In this document: piece by piece, positions 1 to 7,619 of the stretch | Layout: each line of letters starts with the position of its first letter | How positions within the stretch are numbered: position 1 is the stretch's first letter | From: JAFAZI01 sp035501255 | GTDB lineage: Bacteria; Actinomycetota; Actinomycetes; JAFAQI01 | Reading direction: 5' to 3' | NCBI GenBank assembly: GCA_035501255.1 | Contig: DATJWM010000157.1 | Location: 1-16,496 of the forward strand | Length of the DNA stretch: 16,496 bases | The notes under the pieces: model-generated | Told to the model about the DNA's origin: nothing | The model's database searches: none | The model's input: only the letters and a program-made list of their open reading frames with translations | Position numbers and translations under genes: made by a program

Positions 1-1280
1 GCCCGACCGGGACGACCAGTGACTACGCGTGCACGGCCAACCCCGAGATCTACTGGCAGCCGGTGGCAGGCATCACCGAGTACGCCGTGACGATCGCCGA
101 CGACGCGAGCTTCACGAACATCGAACACGTCTACACGACGCCGTTCCTCTCACTGACCCCGCGCGACGAACTCGCCGACTACACCGCAGGAGCGGGCTAC
201 CACATTGCCGTCCAGCCGTGCGTCACCGCAAGCGACTGCGGCGCCGCCACAGTTGTGACCGCGACCAAGCGAACGCCCGCACCGAACGGGTTGACCACAA
301 CCAAGGTCCAGGGCGGCTTCCAGTTGTCGTGGAACAACCTCGCGAACCGCTTCGGGACCGCGGTGGGCGACCCCGCGGTCGGCCCGCAGGACTACCAGGT
401 CGAGGTCGCGGCCGCGACCGACACCGACTTCGACAACCCGGTGATCACCGAGAACGTCGACGCCGCGTGCGACGCGAGCAGCGAGACCTGCTACGCCGCC
501 CCGAGCACCACGAGCCCCGGCGTCGACGAGGCGTTCGTCTCACCGAGCGCCAGCGGCGACTACGTCTGGCGGGTGGCCGCGGTCGACGAGACCGGAAACG
601 TGCTCGCGGCCTCGAACACCTCCAGTCAGTTCACGATCGACAACACCCCGCCGGTGCTCACGATCTCGACCAAGTCCGGCGTGGGGGTCGAGGGACCGCT
701 GACCATCTCCTCGACCGAGGCGTTGTCCGGTGCCTCGTCCTCGACGGTTCACGTGGTCTTGGCCGGTACGTCCACTCCGGTCGCCGGCACCCTCACCTCG
801 AGCAGCGCGAAGACCTGGCAGTTCACGCCGAACTCGCCGCTGGTCGTCGGCGGCACCTACAAGCTCAAGCTGGATCCGACCGTGACCGACGCGGCCGGCA
901 ACAGCGGGGTCGTTGGGGGCAACGGCGTGCGGGTCACCACCAAAGCCCCGGACACGAGCAAGGCCTGGGGCTTCACCGGCACCTGGAAGGCCAAGAGCGC
1001 CTCCGGAGCGCTCAGCGGCTCCTACAAGCAATCGTCGAAGGGGCACAAGGCCACCGTCGAGGTGGTGGGAACCAAGGCCACGCTCTACGCGTGCAAGTCT
1101 CCCTCCTTCGGCTCCGTCACAGTGACGGTCGGCGGTCACTCGAAGACCGTGTCCGAGCACCAGAGCTACACCCGGTGCGGGGTGGCCGTGTGGAGCAAGA
1201 CCTTGGCGAAGGGCAAGCAGACCATCGTCGTCAAGGTCGCCAAGGGCAAGGGCAACATCGACGAACTAACGGTGTCTTGA
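1..1280 (+). CDS. Secreted surface protein with FnIII/Ig-like modules, C-terminal part
   Basis: The frame is open from base 3 to the TGA at 1278-1280 with no start, so only the last 425 codons are in the window. Residues of the fragment: about 1-92 and 93-212 look like two fibronectin type III-like beta-sandwiches (YWQPVAGITEYAVTIADD, WNNL, DYVWRVAAVDETGN). About 213-315 look like a bacterial Ig-like domain (NTPPVLTIS, then TYKLKLDPTVTDAAGNSG). About 320-425 form a terminal beta-sandwich that begins WGFTGTWK and resembles the galactose-binding-like modules at the C-termini of many actinobacterial exoproteins. Paired cysteines (CVTASDC, CDASSETC, and one each in YACKSP and TRCGV) suggest disulfides outside the cell. 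No sortase motif or membrane anchor is seen at the C-terminus. The specific substrate or partner is not recognisable. Domain calls are by eye; the coding call is firm. Confidence 0.85.
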   Translation, partial: PTGTTSDYACTANPEIYWQPVAGITEYAVTIADDASFTNIEHVYTTPFLSLTPRDELADYTAGAGYHIAVQPCVTASDCGAATVVTATKRTPAPNGLTTTKVQGGFQLSWNNLANRFGTAVGDPAVGPQDYQVEVAAATDTDFDNPVITENVDAACDASSETCYAAPSTTSPGVDEAFVSPSASGDYVWRVAAVDETGNVLAASNTSSQFTIDNTPPVLTISTKSGVGVEGPLTISSTEALSGASSSTVHVVLAGTSTPVAGTLTSSSAKTWQFTPNSPLVVGGTYKLKLDPTVTDAAGNSGVVGGNGVRVTTKAPDTSKAWGFTGTWKAKSASGALSGSYKQSSKGHKATVEVVGTKATLYACKSPSFGSVTVTVGGHSKTVSEHQSYTRCGVAVWSKTLAKGKQTIVVKVAKGKGNIDELTVS

Positions 1281-1304
1281 CACCGAAGTAACAGAGCTGT
1301 CGTG

Positions 1305-1330
1305 GTGGGCGTCGCATCCGCGGCGCCCAC
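1305..1330 (+). terminator. Hairpin terminator after the surface-protein gene
   Basis: GTGGGCGTCGC pairs with GCGGCGCCCAC around an ATCC tetraloop, giving an 11-bp stem with one G-U pair. It begins 24 bases after the stop codon and is followed by TGCTTTG, a short and imperfect T-run. It most likely ends the transcript of the surface protein before the decarboxylase gene. Confidence 0.7.
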
Positions 1331-1374
1331 TGCTTTGTGACCCAGTCGGGTCCTCGACGCGGCAGGATGGGCCG

Positions 1375-2745
1375 ATGACCGGCGACCTGTTGACCCACGC
1401 TGCCCGGATCGGCAAGGACTACCGCGACCGCGTTGCCGACCTTCCGGTATTTCCCGGAGCGTTCGATGAGGCCGCGCTGAATGATGCTCTTGGCACCTTG
1501 CCCGAGGAGCCGACCCCACCGCGGGAGGTTGTCGACCTCCTCGCTGCGGCGGTGGAACCCGGGCTCGTGAGCACGACGGGACCTCGCTACTTCGGATTTG
1601 TCGTCGGTGGGGCACTCGACGCTGCGAGCGCAGCCGAGGTTCTGGCAACCGCGTGGGACCAACCGGCGTTCAACCAGGTGACGTCACCCGCTGCGGCAGC
1701 GGTTGAGGAGATCGCCGGCGGCTGGCTGCGGGAGCTTCTCGGACTGCCGGCGCACGCCTCGTTCGGCTTCGTCACAGGGGGCCAAGCGGCCAACACCGTC
1801 GGACTGGCTGCCGCTCGACACAAGGTCTATGCCGACATCGGCTGGGACGTCGAGAAGCGCGGATTGCTCGGCGCCCCTGCGCTGCGGGTCGTGGTGAACG
1901 AACAGCGACACGCGACGATCGACCGGGCCTTGAGACTGCTCGGCCTCGGGCTCGAGTGCATCGAGACGGTCTCGACCGATGGCCAAGGAGCGATCGACCT
2001 CGCGGATCTGAGGCGGGTCCTGGACTCGGGTCCGGTCGCGCCCGCAGTGGTGGTCGTCCAGGCGGGGAACGTGAACAGCGGCGCGTTCGACGACCTGGCC
2101 GCCGCGTGCGGCGTCGCGCACGAGCGAGAAGCGTGGGTGCACGTCGACGGCGCTTTCGGCCTCTGGGCTGCCGCGAACCCCGCTACTCGCCATCTGACCC
2201 AGGGCATCGACCAGGCGGATTCGTGGGCAACCGACGGGCACAAGACCCTCAATGTGCCGTACGACAGTGGGTACGTGTTCTGTGCTCACCCGGAGGCGCA
2301 CCGCGCGGCGATGACCTTCACCGCCTCGTACCTGGTCGGGCAGGGCGAGGGCCCCCGGGCGCCCGCCGACTATGTCCCGGAGTCCTCCCGACGGGCACGT
2401 GGTTTCGCCACCTGGGCGGCCCTGCGCGAGCTCGGACGCTCGGGCGTGGCAGACCTGGTCGAGCAGTGCTGCGCGCTGGCCCGGCGGTTCGCCGACCAGC
2501 TGTCCACCCACGCCGGGATCACCATCGTGAACGACGTGGTGTTCAACCAGGTGCTCGTCAGTTTCGGCGATGACGCGACGACCGACCGGGTCGTCGCTGC
2601 GGTCGCCCGGTCCGGCGAGTGCTGGATGGGCTCCACGATCTGGCGCGGTCAGCGCCTCATGCGAATCTCGGTGTCCAATGCCACGACGACGCCCGCCGAC
2701 GTGGACCGAGCGGTCGCTGCCATCGTCAGCGCGACTCGTCGATGA
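1375..2745 (+). CDS. PLP-dependent group II (aromatic-type) amino acid decarboxylase
   Basis: 456 residues, a normal length for the pyridoxal-dependent decarboxylase family (DDC/GAD fold). Visible family features: the glycine-rich cofactor phosphate region FVTGGQAANT at 132-141, a histidine in NEQRHAT (H179) that would stack on the PLP ring, D258 in HVDGAFG, which contacts the pyridine nitrogen, and the Schiff-base lysine K290 in TDGHKTLNVPYDSG. The enzyme would act in the cytosol, releasing CO2 from an amino acid; the substrate (aromatic amino acid, glutamate, other) cannot be read from these motifs. ATG at 1375 is preceded by AGGATGG, a modest ribosome site. The gene ends 20 bases inside the convergent aroQ. 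Lying opposite the shikimate operon may hint at an aromatic substrate, but that is speculation. Confidence 0.9.
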   Translation: MTGDLLTHAARIGKDYRDRVADLPVFPGAFDEAALNDALGTLPEEPTPPREVVDLLAAAVEPGLVSTTGPRYFGFVVGGALDAASAAEVLATAWDQPAFNQVTSPAAAAVEEIAGGWLRELLGLPAHASFGFVTGGQAANTVGLAAARHKVYADIGWDVEKRGLLGAPALRVVVNEQRHATIDRALRLLGLGLECIETVSTDGQGAIDLADLRRVLDSGPVAPAVVVVQAGNVNSGAFDDLAAACGVAHEREAWVHVDGAFGLWAAANPATRHLTQGIDQADSWATDGHKTLNVPYDSGYVFCAHPEAHRAAMTFTASYLVGQGEGPRAPADYVPESSRRARGFATWAALRELGRSGVADLVEQCCALARRFADQLSTHAGITIVNDVVFNQVLVSFGDDATTDRVVAAVARSGECWMGSTIWRGQRLMRISVSNATTTPADVDRAVAAIVSATRR

Positions 2746-3166
2746 TCTCGGCGAGCGCGCGCAGTGCGAGCCGGTAGGAGTCCAGTCCGAAACCGGCGAC
2801 GATGCCGCGGGCGAGACCGGCCGTGTAAGACGTGTGCCTGAAATCCTCACGGGCGAGCGGGTTGGACAGGTGAACTTCAACGAACGGCGCCGCGAGTTGC
2901 GCAGCAGCGTCGCGCACCGCGACGCTGGTATGTGTCCAGGCGCCGGGGTTGAGAATCACGCCGTCGACCGCAGCCTCGTGCAGCCAACTCAGGTATGTCG
3001 CCTCGTCGTCGGTCTGGCGAACTTCGACGGCGAGCCCGAGCGCCTCTCCCGCGTCATGACAGGCGACCTCGAGATCGGCATAGGTTGCCGTCCCGTAGAT
3101 GGCGGGCTCGCGGGTGCCGAGCTGGGCGATGTTCGGGCCATTGAGCACGAGGACGCGTGCGCTCAC
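2726..3166 (-). CDS. aroQ: Type II 3-dehydroquinate dehydratase
   Basis: 146 residues, the standard size of the type II enzyme, which converts 3-dehydroquinate to 3-dehydroshikimate (third step of the shikimate pathway). It assembles as a dodecamer in the cytosol. Motifs: LNGPN at 8-12, the flexible lid with R19 and catalytic Y24 (GTREPAIYG), N73 in NPGAWTHTS with H79, EVHLSN with H99, and R110 in REDFRHTS. W77 replaces the tyrosine usual in NPGAYTHTS, and the motif after LNGPN reads IAQLG rather than NLLG; neither touches a listed catalytic residue. The start is GTG at 3166, sharing a GTGA with the aroB stop, so it is probably translationally coupled. It is the last gene of the aro operon and its 3' end overlaps the convergent decarboxylase by 20 bp. 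Confidence 0.96.
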   Translation of the reverse strand: MSARVLVLNGPNIAQLGTREPAIYGTATYADLEVACHDAGEALGLAVEVRQTDDEATYLSWLHEAAVDGVILNPGAWTHTSVAVRDAAAQLAAPFVEVHLSNPLAREDFRHTSYTAGLARGIVAGFGLDSYRLALRALAEIIDESR

Positions 3167-4233
3167 CTCGCCACCTCCGTGTACGCCGCCTCGAGAAGTG
3201 CCGGATCTGGGCCGGTGAGAACCGCCGGCCGCGCCAGCCCATCGAGGATGACGAAGCGCTGCACCGCGCCCCGCGTCTTCTTGTCGATCCGCATCGCGTC
3301 GGTCAGCGCCGGCCAGGCCTCCGGCCGGTAGGCGACCGGCAGCCCGAGTCGAGCGAGGGTTCGCCCGTGCCGGTCAGCCGTCTCGTCGTCCAAACGCCCT
3401 GCGCGGCGCCCGAGCCCTGCCGCGAAGACCATGCCGATCGAGATCGCGTGGCCGTGAGGGATCCCGAAGTCCGCCACCTTCTCGATCGCGTGGCCGAGGG
3501 TGTGACCGTAGTTGAGGAACTCGCGGCGCCCGGACTCTGTGAGATCGCTGGTCACGATGTCGGCCTTGACCGCGATCGATCGCTCGATCAGCTCGCGGGC
3601 GTGCGGGCCGCCCGGCACGGTCGCGCCGGCCGGATCGGCGTCGATCAGATCGAGGATCACCGGGTCGGCGATGAAGCCGGCCTTCACCACCTCCGACATG
3701 CCGTTGACCCACTCCTGATCGGGCAGGGTCTCGAGCACGTCAAGGTCGACAACCACCCCGGCCGGCGGATGGAAAGCGCCGACCAGGTTCTTGCCCGCCG
3801 CGGTGTTGATGCCGGTCTTGCCACCGACTGCCGCGTCCACCATCCCGAGCAAGGTGGTAGGGACGTGCACGATCCGGATCCCCCGCAGCCAGGTGGCGGC
3901 CGCGAACCCGACCGTGTCGGTGGTCGCGCCGCCTCCGATCGCCACGATCGCATCCGAGCGAGTAAGGGTCATTCCGGCGAAGGTGTCCCACAGCGCGGAT
4001 ACGGTGTCGAGGCTTTTGCCGCGCTCCCCCGCCTCGATCATCACAGTCTCCACCCGGACGCCGGCTGCCGAAAGAGCACGCGCGATCGGCGTTGCCCGGT
4101 CCGCGACACGGGCGTCGCTCACCGTCACCACGGTGGTCGCGTCGGCCAGGAGCGAGGCAACCCGGTCCTGGAGTCCGTGCCCGACAACGACGTCGTACGG
4201 CGCTTCACCACCGACCGCGATGACCGTGGTCAC
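3163..4233 (-). CDS. aroB: 3-dehydroquinate synthase
   Basis: 356 residues. It converts DAHP to 3-dehydroquinate using NAD and a divalent metal (second shikimate step). Motifs: the NAD-binding stretch AIGGGATTDTVGF near 98-110, VPTTLLGMVDAAVGGKTGIN at 124-143, K148/NLVGAFHPP, zinc ligands E181 (MSEVVK), H244 (NYGHTLGH) and H260 (HGHA), and the DKKTRG loop near the C-terminus. The frame stays open further upstream into aroK, but GTG at 4233 is chosen because the conserved N-terminus begins there and GAGGTGG lies 4-5 bases before it. It follows aroK with a 16-base gap and overlaps aroQ by GTGA, so it is an operon member. Confidence 0.96.
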   Translation of the reverse strand: MTTVIAVGGEAPYDVVVGHGLQDRVASLLADATTVVTVSDARVADRATPIARALSAAGVRVETVMIEAGERGKSLDTVSALWDTFAGMTLTRSDAIVAIGGGATTDTVGFAAATWLRGIRIVHVPTTLLGMVDAAVGGKTGINTAAGKNLVGAFHPPAGVVVDLDVLETLPDQEWVNGMSEVVKAGFIADPVILDLIDADPAGATVPGGPHARELIERSIAVKADIVTSDLTESGRREFLNYGHTLGHAIEKVADFGIPHGHAISIGMVFAAGLGRRAGRLDDETADRHGRTLARLGLPVAYRPEAWPALTDAMRIDKKTRGAVQRFVILDGLARPAVLTGPDPALLEAAYTEVAR

Positions 4234-4237
4234 GCTG

Positions 4238-4244
4238 CCACCTC
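4238..4244 (-). promoter_or_regulatory. Ribosome binding site that fixes the aroB start
   Basis: On the minus strand GAGGTGG sits 4 bases before GTG at 4233, inside the short gap between the aroK stop and aroB. It argues against the longer in-frame extension that would run about 70 codons back into aroK. Confidence 0.6.
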
Positions 4245-4249
4245 GACGG

Positions 4250-4747
4250 TCACAGCGCCGCCTCGATCTCGTCGGCCACGTCCTGCGCGGTGCGTCCGTC
4301 GGTGTCAACGGTGAGGCTCGCCACCTCGGCGTAGAGCGGGCGACGAGCGTCGAGCATTGTGCGCAGCTGCGCGCGCGGGTTGCCCAGCAGAAGAGGCCGG
4401 TCTCGGTTGAGACCGACGCGGTGGGCGGCGTCGGACAGACCAACGGACAAGAACACCACCCGATGCCCGCTCAGCCGAGCCCGGGTGTGCGGGTCGAGAA
4501 CCGCCCCGCCTCCCAGGGCGAGCACGCCGCTGTGCACATCGAGGGCCGTCGCGACCGCCTGACGCTCGAGCGTGCGAAACGCGTCCTCTCCCTGATCGAG
4601 AAAAATGTCGCCGATCGTCGCGCCGGCAACGTCCTCGATGTCGGCATCGGTGTCACGAAACGCTTCACCTCGTCGTTGCGCAAGCATCCGGCCGACGGTC
4701 GTCTTACCGGCGCCAGGAGGACCGACGAGCACCACCGACGGGGTCAC
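4250..4747 (-). CDS. aroK: Shikimate kinase
   Basis: 165 residues, typical for this P-loop kinase, which phosphorylates shikimate at the 3-hydroxyl with ATP. Walker A is GPPGAGKTT at 9-17 (K15). Shikimate-binding residues are D34 in DTDADIE, R58 in GEDAFRTLE and the GGGA of 79-82. The lid contains NRDRPLL with R117, and R135 lies in DARRPLY. The GTG start at 4747 overlaps the aroC TGA in a GTGA, implying translational coupling. aroB follows 16 bases after the stop. Confidence 0.96.
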   Translation of the reverse strand: MTPSVVLVGPPGAGKTTVGRMLAQRRGEAFRDTDADIEDVAGATIGDIFLDQGEDAFRTLERQAVATALDVHSGVLALGGGAVLDPHTRARLSGHRVVFLSVGLSDAAHRVGLNRDRPLLLGNPRAQLRTMLDARRPLYAEVASLTVDTDGRTAQDVADEIEAAL

Positions 4748-5922
4748 CGCACCGCCAGCGTGTCGAGGTAGGAGGCAACGTTACGCCGGGCCTCGGCGAC
4801 CGAGTCACCGCCGAACTTCTCGACGGCCGCGTCGGCGAGCACAAGGGCCACCATCGCTTCGGCAACGACACCGGCTGCGGGAACCGCGCACACGTCTGAA
4901 CGCTGGTTGATCGCCTTGGCGGGCTCGCCGGTCCGCACGTCGACGGTGTCGAGCGCCCGCGGCACGGTCGAGATCGGTTTCATGGCAGCCCGGACCCGCA
5001 GAATCTCTCCGGTCGTCATGCCACCTTCGGTGCCACCCGCCCGACCGGTACGCCGGCGGAGACCCTGCGCGGTGCCCTCGATCTCGTCATGGGCCTCGCT
5101 GCCGCGCCGGGAGGCAACCGCGAAGCCGTCGCCCACCTCAACGCCCTTGATCGCCTGCACTCCCATCAGCGCGGCGGCAAGCCGCGCGTCGATCCGCCGA
5201 TCCCACTGGGTATGGCTGCCGAGGCCCGGAGGGAGGCCGTGCACCACAACCTCCACGACCCCACCCAACGTGTCGCCGTCCTTTCGGGCTGCGTCGATCT
5301 CCGCCACCATGGCCGCACTGGTCGCATCATCGAGGCACCGAACCGGATCGGCGTCGACGCGGTCCAGGTCGCCCGGTTCGGGCACGCTGCCCTCGGCGGC
5401 GCTCACCGTGCCGATCGCGACGACGTGGCTGATCACCCGCGCGCTCAGCACCTGCGAGAGAAAGGACTTCGCCACCGACCCGAGCGCCACCCGGGCCGCG
5501 GTTTCCCGCGCGCTGGCGCGCTCGAGGATCGGGCGAGCGTCGTCGAATCCGTACTTCTGCATGCCGACGAGATCGGCGTGACCCGGCCGCGGTCGGGTGA
5601 GCGGTGCATTGCGCCCGAGCCCTTCGAGGACAGCCTCGTCCACCGGATCAGCAGCCATGACCTGCTGCCACTTCGGCCACTCCGAGTTGCCGACCTTGAT
5701 CGCGATCGGCGAGCCGATGCTCAGCCCGTGTCGCACGCCGCCGAGGATCTCGACCTCGTCCTGCTCGAACGACATCCGGGCGCCGCGACCGTAGCCCGCA
5801 CGGCGTCTGGTCAGCTCGGCCCGAATCGCCTCCGTGGTGACCTCGGTACCTGCGGGCAGGCCTTCGAGCAGGCCCACGAGCGCGGGCCCGTGCGACTCCC
5901 CGGCGGTCATCCAGCGCAACAC
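4744..5922 (-). CDS. aroC: Chorismate synthase
   Basis: 392 residues from the GTG at 5922. It makes chorismate from 5-enolpyruvylshikimate-3-phosphate with reduced FMN, the last common step toward aromatic amino acids, folate and quinones. Motifs: RWMTAGESHGPALVG at the N-terminus, RRRAGYGRGARM, TRPRPGHADLVGMQKYGF, the arginine-rich ERASARETAARVALG stretch, and QRSDVCAVPAAGVVAE near the C-terminus. The frame continues upstream to 6066, but homologues begin with a short M-L-R-W, matching GTG-TTG-CGC-TGG here; the ribosome site is weak (GGACGG directly before). It heads the aroC-K-B-Q operon, overlaps aroK by GTGA, and lies 94 bases after the pilus genes with a hairpin between. Confidence 0.95.
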   Translation of the reverse strand: MLRWMTAGESHGPALVGLLEGLPAGTEVTTEAIRAELTRRRAGYGRGARMSFEQDEVEILGGVRHGLSIGSPIAIKVGNSEWPKWQQVMAADPVDEAVLEGLGRNAPLTRPRPGHADLVGMQKYGFDDARPILERASARETAARVALGSVAKSFLSQVLSARVISHVVAIGTVSAAEGSVPEPGDLDRVDADPVRCLDDATSAAMVAEIDAARKDGDTLGGVVEVVVHGLPPGLGSHTQWDRRIDARLAAALMGVQAIKGVEVGDGFAVASRRGSEAHDEIEGTAQGLRRRTGRAGGTEGGMTTGEILRVRAAMKPISTVPRALDTVDVRTGEPAKAINQRSDVCAVPAAGVVAEAMVALVLADAAVEKFGGDSVAEARRNVASYLDTLAVR

Positions 5923-5970
5923 CCGTCCATTCTGCCGGTCGCCGCAGGGGGGACGAGCCCGCGACATGCA

Positions 5971-6007
5971 CTCGACCCCGCCGCGGGATCGCCGGGACGG
6001 GGTCGAG
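5971..6007 (-). terminator. GC-rich hairpin between the pilus operon and aroC
   Basis: CTCGACCCCG and CGGGGTCGAG form a perfect 10-bp inverted repeat with a 17-base loop, starting 9 bases after the stop of the pilP-like gene on the minus strand. No T-tract follows, as is common for hairpin terminators in high-GC actinomycetes. It probably ends or attenuates pilus transcription ahead of the housekeeping aro operon. Confidence 0.6.
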
Positions 6008-6016
6008 CAGGCTGGG

Positions 6017-6790
6017 TCAGACCTTGTGCGCAACCCCGGTGGGGAGGTCGAACGGGGTGGCGTCACCGATCTGGATGGTCGCGCTGCCGTGCTGTACGCC
6101 GATCAGCGCGAACTCCGTGTCGAACACCGTGCCCGTAGTAGAGGTGGCCTTCGGGGCCTGGACGACGTACACCCGGTACTTGCCGCCGGCGTAGCCCACC
6201 TTGAAGGTGGCCTTCGTGGTGCCCTTGGTGCTTTCCAGCTGAATCCATTGCGGATCGCCCGAGGTGGTGCCGTTGCCGGTCGTCTTGGTGGTTCCGCTCG
6301 CGGGGACGGTGGTCGATGTCGTCGTCGACGTCGGCGTCGTGGCCGCGGCGGACGCCGTCGGTGCGGCCTGGACGTTCGTTGTCGACGCGGGGTTGGAGTT
6401 GGTCTGCACCGGCGCCGTGATCAGCGGCGCGAACGGGTCACGGACGGTGGGGTGGTGAACCACCTTGGGCAACGTCTTCGGCCCATGCCCGGACTTGCCG
6501 GTGGACGTCGGTGACCCCGAGCCGTTCGGGTTCGAGCCACCCTGCCCGCCCGCGGGCGCAGTCGGGTTGCCGTGCGGCACCAGGCCGGACGCCGTCGACG
6601 ACCCACCGCTTTTGTGCAGGAGAAGGAAGGCAGCCGCGGCAAGGACGATCACGCCGGCCACGATGCCGATGATGATCATCCGGCGGCGGTTGTCATCCGC
6701 GGACGATGCTTCCCCGCTGTCGACATCGGGCGGGACCATGTCCAGCCCAGGATCGGCCGGCCCACTCTCGAAGGTCGAGGTCTCAGTCAT
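6017..6790 (-). CDS. PilP-like membrane protein of the pilus assembly operon
   Basis: 257 residues. Residues 1-36 are acidic and cytoplasmic-like, about 37-59 form one membrane helix after RRR (MIIIGIVAGVIVLAAAAFLL), 61-105 are Gly/Ser/Pro-rich, and VRDPFAPL at 116-123 matches the RDPF signature of PilP. About 130-178 is a Thr/Ser/Ala linker, and 180-257 looks like a small beta domain (QWIQLESTKGTTKATFKVGY). ATG at 6790 has AGGAGAAGG upstream and sits 12 bases after pilO. In Gram-negatives PilP is a lipoprotein linking PilNO to the PilQ secretin; here there is no lipobox and no secretin gene in view, so it may simply brace the PilNO platform. The PilP assignment rests on gene order plus one motif. 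Confidence 0.75.
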   Translation of the reverse strand: MTETSTFESGPADPGLDMVPPDVDSGEASSADDNRRRMIIIGIVAGVIVLAAAAFLLLHKSGGSSTASGLVPHGNPTAPAGGQGGSNPNGSGSPTSTGKSGHGPKTLPKVVHHPTVRDPFAPLITAPVQTNSNPASTTNVQAAPTASAAATTPTSTTTSTTVPASGTTKTTGNGTTSGDPQWIQLESTKGTTKATFKVGYAGGKYRVYVVQAPKATSTTGTVFDTEFALIGVQHGSATIQIGDATPFDLPTGVAHKV

Positions 6791-6802
6791 TGCCGCCTTC
6801 TC

Positions 6803-7618
6803 CTAGCTCGCCGCGGCCGTCGCGGCCGTGGTCGGGGTGGCTGCGGTGCTCGGCGTGGTGCCGGTCGTGCTCGGGGTCGCGGCCGTGCTCGGCGTGGTGG
6901 TCGTGCCCGGAAGCGTGGTCTGGGCCGAAGCGACGCCCCCCGGCGGCGAGTAGAAGACGGTCGCCGTGAGCGTCCCGCCCAGCGTTCCGTCGGGGAGGGT
7001 CTTGTTCGCGATGGCCGGCGGCGGGGTACACGTCGCCCCGCCGGTTCCGCCGGACGGCGCCGAGCTGTTTGCCGACGCCGAGTCCGGGCACAGCGACCAG
7101 TCGGTCACGAGCAGCGCCCGCGGGAGCCGCTCGAGGCTGAGGAAGAAGTCCTCGATGTTCGCGTACGTGCCCGTGATCCCGAGCGAGAGCGGGAGCGCGA
7201 CGAGCGAGCCCGCCGGCGCCGTCGTGCCCGACAAGCTGGTCGAGCCGGTCGAGCCGGTCGTGGTCGCCGCGCTGTTGACAGCACTGGCGGTGCCAGGAGT
7301 GATCGCGACCAGGTCGATCCCGGAAGCGTTCGCCGCAGCCGACAGCTGACGGATGATCGTCGGTTCAGCGGCGTTGTCCGGCACCTGCGTGTTGAACTTC
7401 TGCAGGGCCCGCTGCTGGGCCGGCAGGTTCGTCTCCTCCTGCTGCAAGGCGGCGATCTGCTGCATCAGCTGGGCGTTGGCCGCCTGCTGGTCCGAGGCCT
7501 GCCCCTTGAGGTTCGAGGTCTTCGACTGCTGCGGCTTGACCATGAGGAACCAGCCCGCGGCAAGAACGATGACCACGGCGACTGCCGTGAAGATCGTCCA
7601 CTGTCGTGTCTTGGTCAT
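6803..7618 (-). CDS. pilO: PilO-like type IV pilus platform protein
   Basis: 271 residues. A short cytoplasmic tail is followed by a single membrane helix at about 8-27 (WTIFTAVAVVIVLAAGWFLM), then a Gln/Ala-rich coiled coil at about 30-75 (QQAANAQLMQQIAALQQEE) and an alpha/beta region resembling the PilO periplasmic domain (TIIRQLSAAANASGIDLVAI, then LSLGITGTYANIEDFFLSLERLPR). The last 45 residues or so are Thr/Ala/Pro low complexity, probably a disordered extracytoplasmic tail. PilO pairs with PilN in the membrane to align the pilus machine. ATG at 7618 lies one base after the pilN stop, and the pilP-like gene follows after 12 bases. Confidence 0.85.
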   Translation of the reverse strand: MTKTRQWTIFTAVAVVIVLAAGWFLMVKPQQSKTSNLKGQASDQQAANAQLMQQIAALQQEETNLPAQQRALQKFNTQVPDNAAEPTIIRQLSAAANASGIDLVAITPGTASAVNSAATTTGSTGSTSLSGTTAPAGSLVALPLSLGITGTYANIEDFFLSLERLPRALLVTDWSLCPDSASANSSAPSGGTGGATCTPPPAIANKTLPDGTLGGTLTATVFYSPPGGVASAQTTLPGTTTTPSTAATPSTTGTTPSTAATPTTAATAAAS

Positions 7619-7619
7619 C

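Noticed and set aside
29..1291. Long alternative-frame ORF over the surface-protein gene
   Set aside because: It is arginine-rich with no domain pattern, whereas the frame ending at 1280 gives coherent FnIII/Ig-like beta motifs. It is a GC-rich shadow.
4234..4443. N-terminal extension of aroB into aroK
   Set aside because: The extra 70 residues are the wrong frame of aroK and lack family similarity; a ribosome site and the conserved N-terminus support the GTG at 4233.
5923..6066. N-terminal extension of aroC
   Set aside because: The 48 extra codons cover the terminator hairpin and part of the pilP-like gene; chorismate synthases begin just before the RW-TAGESHG motif.
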